Shown here piece by piece: positions 32,602 to 37,139 of a stretch of 37,139 nucleotides of DNA. Both the position numbers and the translations under genes were made by a program. The stretch is from Hymenobacter rubidus (GTDB taxonomy: Bacteria; Bacteroidota; Bacteroidia; Cytophagales; Hymenobacteraceae), in contig NZ_JAERQF010000047.1 of the NCBI RefSeq assembly GCF_016734815.1, positions 1 to 37,139 on the forward strand. Direction: 5' to 3'. The number at the start of each line of letters is the position of its first letter. Position 1 is the first letter of the stretch. The notes under the pieces were generated by a model. That model worked only from the letters and a program-made list of their open reading frames with translations, was not told where the DNA came from and did not search any database.

Positions 32602-34200
32602 TTAGTTCCGCCCGCCCAACGCAGCGGCCTGCCGCACCAACTCCCGGAATTCGCTGCGGGAGCCGTCGGCATCCGGTGCTTCGGTGTTGCGAGCCAAATC
32701 GGCAGTGCTGGCCCAGGTGGCCGAGCCGGCGTAGCGCGAATTGCGCAACAGCAGGCCAAACTGGGCCACGGCGGCCGCCCACCGCAGGTTGTCCGAAGCT
32801 TGGGCAATGGGCTCGTCGAGCCGGACATTGCGCACGGGCAGCGCGAGCAGCTGGCTGGGGCTGCCCTGCGGCTCCTGGTAGCGCAGCTTCACGGTGAGCA
32901 GCTCCGAACCCGTGGCGGGGCGGCTGGCGGCCAGTTTCTGGTATTTCAGGGGGTCGATGGAAACGCCGTTGGTGGCAGGCGCGCCCACCGGCACCACCTC
33001 GTAGAGGGCCGTGACCTGCTGACCGGCACCCAGCTCACCGGCGTCTTTGCGGTCGTCGTTGAAGTCTTCGGCGGCCAGCAGGCGGTTTTCGTAGCCCAGC
33101 AAGCGGTACTCGCGCACCAAAGCCGGGTTGAACTCGACCTGCACTTTCACGTCTTTGGCCAAGGTAAACAGGGTGCCGCCGTACTCCTGCACCAGCACCC
33201 GCCGGGCCTCGTTCAGCTGGTCGATGTAGGCGTAGTTGCCGTTGCCTTTATCGGCCAGCAGCTCCATTTTGCTGTCCTGCAAATTGCCTTCGCCAAAGCC
33301 GAGCACCGAGAGAAATACGCCCGATTCCCGTTCTTGGGTAATGAGCCGTTCCATGTCGGCGTCGCTCTGCTCGCCCACGTTAAAATCGCCGTCAGTGGCC
33401 AGAATAATGCGGTTATTGCCGCCGGGCTGCTGGTGCTGCTGCGCCAATTGGTAAGCCAGGCGCAGGCCTTCGCCGCCGGCCGTGGAGCCGCCGGCCTCCA
33501 CTCCGTCGAGGGCGCGCAGAATGGTTTCGCGGTCGGCGCCCGAGGTGGGCGGCAGCACCACGCCGGCCGCCCCGGCATACACCACGATGGACACGTAATC
33601 CTGGGGCCGCAGCGCCTCGCGCACCAGCAAACGCAACGACTCCTTCAGCAGCGGCAGCTTCTGCGGGTCGTTCATCGAACCCGACACGTCGAGCAGAAAC
33701 ACCAAATTGGCCGGCGGCAGGGTTGAGGTGGCGACCTGCTTGCCTTGCACGCCCACTAAAACGAGCTGGTGGGCCGGGTTCCAGGGGCAGGCGGCCACTT
33801 CGGCATTGAGCGAAGCCGGACCGGTGCGCGGCTGCGGGTATCGATAGGGGAAGTAGTTCACCAGCTCCTCCAGCCGCACGGCGTCGGGCGGGGGCAACTG
33901 CCGTTCCTGGGTGAGGAAGCGGCGCACATTGGCATAAGAGGCGCGGTCCACGTCGATAGCGAAGGTGCTGAGCGGGTTGCGCTCGGCGGCCAGAAACGGG
34001 TTTTCGTGCACTACGGCGTAGTTCTCGCGGTTTTCCCGGGTGGTGTCGGCCGTTTTCGGGTCGGTGGGCTCCGGCGTATCGGCCGCCACTTCCGCGACGG
34101 TCACTGCCTCCATTTTTTCGGTCGAATATTGCTGGCAGGCGGGCAACAGCCACGCGCCCACCAGCAGCCCCCACAGGGGGCGCAAGCAGTTTAGCTTCAT
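32602..34200 (-). CDS. YfbK-like VWA-domain lipoprotein
   Basis: The product is 532 residues from ATG 34200 and carries a lipoprotein signal (LLVGAWLLPAC). Residues 60-150 match the VWF-A N-terminal domain (STFAIDVDRASYANVRRFL, NYFPYRYP). The VWA domain follows with an intact MIDAS motif, DVSGSMN at 171-177, then TDGDFNVGEQSD. The C-terminal 200 residues match the DUF3520-type region of YfbK proteins (KDVKVQVEFNP, YRLLGYENR, RYAGSA). The role is unknown; it probably binds a metal-dependent partner at the outer membrane. Confidence 0.9.
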   Translation of the reverse strand: MKLNCLRPLWGLLVGAWLLPACQQYSTEKMEAVTVAEVAADTPEPTDPKTADTTRENRENYAVVHENPFLAAERNPLSTFAIDVDRASYANVRRFLTQERQLPPPDAVRLEELVNYFPYRYPQPRTGPASLNAEVAACPWNPAHQLVLVGVQGKQVATSTLPPANLVFLLDVSGSMNDPQKLPLLKESLRLLVREALRPQDYVSIVVYAGAAGVVLPPTSGADRETILRALDGVEAGGSTAGGEGLRLAYQLAQQHQQPGGNNRIILATDGDFNVGEQSDADMERLITQERESGVFLSVLGFGEGNLQDSKMELLADKGNGNYAYIDQLNEARRVLVQEYGGTLFTLAKDVKVQVEFNPALVREYRLLGYENRLLAAEDFNDDRKDAGELGAGQQVTALYEVVPVGAPATNGVSIDPLKYQKLAASRPATGSELLTVKLRYQEPQGSPSQLLALPVRNVRLDEPIAQASDNLRWAAAVAQFGLLLRNSRYAGSATWASTADLARNTEAPDADGSRSEFRELVRQAAALGGRN

Positions 34201-34672
34201 GACAAAAGAAAAATAGTGGGGATGGAAAGCGGCCTCCGGCGGGCTGTCCAAGCTACTCGCCCCACCGCAAGTCGCGACTTTGCAGAAGGCGGGCTGGGGC
34301 CGGGTTTTCTTCGCGACGAAAATCCAGCGGCAGCACTATCGGCTTGGCCGACCATAAAAAGGTCCGGCCCGGGAAAGCAAAACACAGGCAGCGCCGCCTG
34401 TGTCTGTATATACCGGGAGTGGGGCGGAGGTAACCCAGCAATTTTATGTTCTGGCCTTCCTGAACCATTCTATTCCTCCATAGACCATTACAGCGCGTTA
34501 TGAACTGCCACAGCCCGTCATACAGAGCGCAGCGAAGCATCTCGCGTGCCGCTACTAACTTTTTAATTAGTGACTGCACGCGAGATGCTTCGCTGCGCTC
34601 TGCATGACCGTTCTTTTAAGCCCGCCCTACCCGTCTGCGCCCTATCTTCCCACCCCCATTTCTACCGCCCCC
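34201..34672. other. Divergent intergenic region carrying a REP-like element
   Basis: This 472-base gap separates the VWA lipoprotein gene from the restriction-modification gene. It holds a small hairpin (ACACAGGC/GCCTGTGT, 34382-34403) of unknown role and a REP-like palindrome (34515-34610). Minus-strand TATTTTTC near 34212-34219 may be the VWA -7 element. No gene is present. Confidence 0.5.
34515..34610. repeat. REP-like inverted repeat upstream of the restriction-modification gene
   Basis: Arms 34515-34549 and 34576-34610 are reverse complements over 35 bp with two mismatches (GCACGCGAGATGCTTCGCTG, then CGCTCTGCATGAC). The core is shared with 16100, 28110 and 31580; bases 83-101 are a partial copy. 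It ends 62 bases before the start of the next gene, where its promoter should be. Confidence 0.93.
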
Positions 34673-37096
34673 ATGACCTACCCCGACTTCGCCGCCCGCT
34701 GGCGCAACTCCGGCGGCGCCGAGCGCGCCAACTACGGCCTCTTTCTGCAAGACCTCTGCGACCTGCTCGGCGTGCCGAAGCCGGACCCCACCACCGACCA
34801 GCCCGCCCAAGACCAGTACGTGCTGGAGCGCGCCGTCACCTTCCAAGACGGGCCCAAGAAGAGCACCGGCCGCATCGACCTCTACAAGCGCGGCTGCTTC
34901 ATTCTGGAAACCAAGCAGGGCACCGACTCGCCCGATGCTCAGCAGCGGGCCGAGAAATCGGACCGCGCCGAGCTGGGCCTTAGCCCCGAAAAGCGCCGCT
35001 ACGGCCACGCCACCCGTGGCACGGTAAAATGGGAGCAGATGATGCAGGCCGCCCGCCAGCAGGCCCTGGGCTACGTGCGCGCCCTGCCGCCCGAGGAGCC
35101 CCGGCCCCTGTTTGTGCTGGTGGTGGACGTGGGCTACTGCATCGACGTGTACTCGAACTTCGCCGGCGTCGGCGATTCCTTCGTGCCCTTCCCCGACCAG
35201 GCCCGGTTCCGGCTGCCGCTGGCGGCGCTGGCCGACGAGGGCACCCGCGCCCTGCTGCGCCAGGTGTGGGAGGCGCCCCGCGAGCTGGACCCCAGCCGCC
35301 GCGCCGCCCGCGTCACGCGGGAGCTGGCCGGCTACCTAGCCGGCGTGAGTGCCCAGCTGGAGCGGGCCGGGCACGCGCCCGAGGTGGTGGCCCAGTTCCT
35401 GATGCGCTGCCTGTTCACGATGTTCTCGGAAGACGTGGGGCTCATTCCCAAAACCAGCTTCACGGGCATGCTGCGCACCTACTCCACGCCCGAGCTGCGC
35501 GAGTTTCTGCCCGATGCCCTGCGCGGCCTGTGGGCCACCATGGACACTGGAGGATTCTCGCCCGACCTCAAGGCCCGCCTGCGGCGCTTCAACGGCAAGC
35601 TCTTCCACGACGCCACCGCCCTGCCCCTCACCCCCGACCAGATGGCCCTGCTGCTCAAAGCCGCCGAAGCCGACTGGACCGAGGTGGAGCCCGCCATCTT
35701 CGGCACCCTGCTCGAGCGCGCCCTCGACCCCCGCGAGCGCCACAGCCTGGGCGCCCACTACACCCCGCGCCGCTACGTGGAGCGCCTGGTGCTGCCCACC
35801 GTGCTCGAACCCCTGCGCCGCGAATGGACGGCCGCCCAGGCCGCCAGCGCCCGCCGCCTCGACGAAGGCCAGCCCAAGGACGCCCGCCAGGAGCTGGTGC
35901 GCTTCCTCACCCGCCTCACCTCGCTGCGCATCCTCGACCCCGCCTGCGGCTCCGGCAACTTCCTCTACGTCACGCTCGAGCACCTCAAGCGCCTGGAGGG
36001 CGAGGTGCTGGCCGCCATCAACGCCTTCGGCCAAACCGGCCTGCTCGACCTCGGCGGGGGCACCACCGTGAGCCCGCGCCAGCTGCTGGGCCTGGAGCTG
36101 AACCCGCGCGCCGCCGCCATTGCCGACGTGGTGCTGCGCATCGGCTACCTGCAGTGGCACCTGCGCACCCACGGCATCACCCAGCTGGCCGAGCCCCTGC
36201 TCGACGAGTACCAGAACATCCGCCAGCAGGACGCCGCCCTGCGCCACGACGCGCCCACGCCCCGCCTCGACGCCCACGGCCAACCCGTGACCCGCTGGGA
36301 CGGCACCACCCGCCCGCACCCCGCCACCGGTCAGCCCGTGCCCGACGAAACCGCCCGCACGCCCGTACTCGACTACCCCAACCCCCGGCCCGCCGAGTGG
36401 CCCGAAGCCGATTTCATCGTGGGCAACCCGCCGTTTGTGGGGCCGGCCCGCATGCGCGACGCCCTCGGCGACGGCTACACCGAGGCCCTGCGCAAAGCCT
36501 ACAAAGGCCGCGTGCCCGACTCCGCCGACTTGGTGATGTACTGGTGGTACAACGCCGCCGCCGCCGTGCAGCGCGGCCCCGCCGAGCGGTTCGGCTTCAT
36601 CACCACCAATAGCCTCAAGCAAACCTTCAACCGCCGCGTGATGCAGCCCTTCCTGGAAGGCGACACGCCCCCGCTCACCCTCACCTTCGCCATTCCCGAC
36701 CACCCCTGGGTCGATGCCGCCGAAGGGGCCGCCGTGCGCATCGCCATGACGGTGGCCGAACGCACCCCAACCGTCGCCGCGCCCGGCCAGCTCTGGAACC
36801 TGAAAATGGAATCCGTAGCAGAAGGCGAAGACGCTGCCGAAGTGACTTTCGAGGAGCAGCAAGGTCAGATTCTTTCTGACTTAACTATAGGAGCAGCATT
36901 AGACTCTGCTAAACCGCTAAAAGCGAATGAAGACCTGAGTAACAGAGGGGTAATGCCTTTCGGCACAGGCTTCATAATCGAACCTGAGGTAGCATCTTCA
37001 TTGGGTTTGGGTATTGTTGATGGATTAGAAAAATATATAAGACCCTATCGGAACGGAAAGGATTTAAACCTTTCGCGAAGTGAAAAACGAAAGTAG
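34673..37096 (+). CDS. MmeI-like type IIL restriction-modification enzyme, truncated at the specificity domain
   Basis: The product is 807 residues from ATG 34673. The N-terminal nuclease has Asp69, Glu79 and Lys81 (RIDLYKRG, then ILETKQG), the same D-X9-E-X-K spacing reported for MmeI. Residues 422-430 (DPACGSGNF) are the SAM-binding motif and 585-588 (NPPF) the amino-methyltransferase motif. From about position 36860 the DNA becomes AT-rich and the protein continues only to IRPYRNGKDL, a conserved point before the target-recognition domain, then ends NLSRSEKRK. About 100 or more residues seem missing compared with MmeI (about 919). The enzyme has probably lost sequence recognition. Confidence 0.85.
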   Translation: MTYPDFAARWRNSGGAERANYGLFLQDLCDLLGVPKPDPTTDQPAQDQYVLERAVTFQDGPKKSTGRIDLYKRGCFILETKQGTDSPDAQQRAEKSDRAELGLSPEKRRYGHATRGTVKWEQMMQAARQQALGYVRALPPEEPRPLFVLVVDVGYCIDVYSNFAGVGDSFVPFPDQARFRLPLAALADEGTRALLRQVWEAPRELDPSRRAARVTRELAGYLAGVSAQLERAGHAPEVVAQFLMRCLFTMFSEDVGLIPKTSFTGMLRTYSTPELREFLPDALRGLWATMDTGGFSPDLKARLRRFNGKLFHDATALPLTPDQMALLLKAAEADWTEVEPAIFGTLLERALDPRERHSLGAHYTPRRYVERLVLPTVLEPLRREWTAAQAASARRLDEGQPKDARQELVRFLTRLTSLRILDPACGSGNFLYVTLEHLKRLEGEVLAAINAFGQTGLLDLGGGTTVSPRQLLGLELNPRAAAIADVVLRIGYLQWHLRTHGITQLAEPLLDEYQNIRQQDAALRHDAPTPRLDAHGQPVTRWDGTTRPHPATGQPVPDETARTPVLDYPNPRPAEWPEADFIVGNPPFVGPARMRDALGDGYTEALRKAYKGRVPDSADLVMYWWYNAAAAVQRGPAERFGFITTNSLKQTFNRRVMQPFLEGDTPPLTLTFAIPDHPWVDAAEGAAVRIAMTVAERTPTVAAPGQLWNLKMESVAEGEDAAEVTFEEQQGQILSDLTIGAALDSAKPLKANEDLSNRGVMPFGTGFIIEPEVASSLGLGIVDGLEKYIRPYRNGKDLNLSRSEKRK
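37069..37093. repeat. Short hairpin at the truncation point of the restriction-modification gene
   Basis: CTTTCG (37070-37075) and CGAAAG (37088-37093) can pair. Reverse-complemented, it reads GTTTTTCACTTCGCGA, similar to part of the right arm at 21897-21912 (GCTTTTCACTTTGCGA). The stop codon at 37094 follows directly. The relationship is suggestive, not proven. Confidence 0.4.
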
Positions 37097-37113
37097 TTGG
37101 TTAATCTTGCCGC

Positions 37114-37139
37114 ATGAATGTTTCTCTCACCGACACGGA
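37114..37139 (+). CDS. 5' end of a possible ParD-type antitoxin gene
   Basis: From ATG 37114 the last bases encode MNVSLTDT and run off the window. ParD/CopG-like antitoxins often begin MNVSL(T/S), so this could open a toxin-antitoxin pair beside the restriction-modification gene. Only eight complete codons are visible, so this is a guess. TAATCTTG at 37101-37108 is close to the -7 consensus. Confidence 0.3.

Noticed and set aside
34253..34579. Minus-strand open frame upstream of the restriction-modification gene
   Set aside because: Its start lies in the REP-like palindrome and the translation has no protein-like features.
16100..34610. CRISPR array interpretation of the repeats
   Set aside because: The repeats are dispersed, single palindromes between genes, without regular spacing or cas genes.

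Overview
The window looks like chromosomal DNA from a GC-rich member of the Bacteroidota, most likely a Hymenobacter-type Cytophagales bacterium. The evidence is: a fused MurF-alanine racemase gene, DUF5686 and CarboxypepD_reg-like envelope proteins, lipoproteins, a bacterial geranylgeranylglyceryl phosphate synthase, TPR sensor kinases, and promoters with the Bacteroidota -7 element TAnnTTTG. The genus is inferred from gene content only; no database search was possible.

Layout. 0-6 kb: two paralogous secreted alpha/beta hydrolase-fold proteins flank an OmpA-type lipoprotein and a secreted CarboxypepD_reg-like protein, followed by a decayed gene. 6-16 kb: the fused murF-alr gene, a TPR histidine-kinase-like protein, an amidohydrolase lipoprotein, a DUF5686 outer-membrane protein and recX. 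16-22.7 kb: a DUF4230 protein, a polytopic glycosyltransferase-like protein, a PLP-dependent ACC deaminase/D-cysteine desulfhydrase homologue, a YfhO-family membrane protein and two small membrane proteins. 22.8-24 kb: tRNA-Thr(CGT) with a clear promoter and terminator, then a decayed stretch holding a truncated response regulator. 24-30.3 kb: a FAD monooxygenase, an epoxide hydrolase/dehalogenase-like hydrolase, a CrtI-like desaturase, and a three-gene operon ending in GGGP synthase. 30.4-34.2 kb: a membrane J-domain/TPR protein, a fasciclin protein and a VWA lipoprotein. 34.7-37.1 kb: an MmeI-like restriction-modification gene that stops where its target-recognition domain should begin, followed by the first codons of a possible ParD-type antitoxin.

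Most genes are ordinary envelope or housekeeping genes. Three things stand out. First, the window is full of long intergenic inverted repeats. At least four carry a REP-like core around AGATGCTTCG, two belong to a CCGCAGATTT/GGATTTGACGGAT family, and the rest are of other types. All five non-overlapping convergent gene junctions carry one. Second, several enzyme-fold proteins lack a key catalytic residue: the kinase has Asp in place of the phospho-accepting His, and both 5' hydrolases have Gly in place of the nucleophilic Ser. Third, the restriction-modification gene shows a sharp base-composition change and truncation at its specificity module. No CRISPR array, complete transposase, prophage or rRNA was seen.
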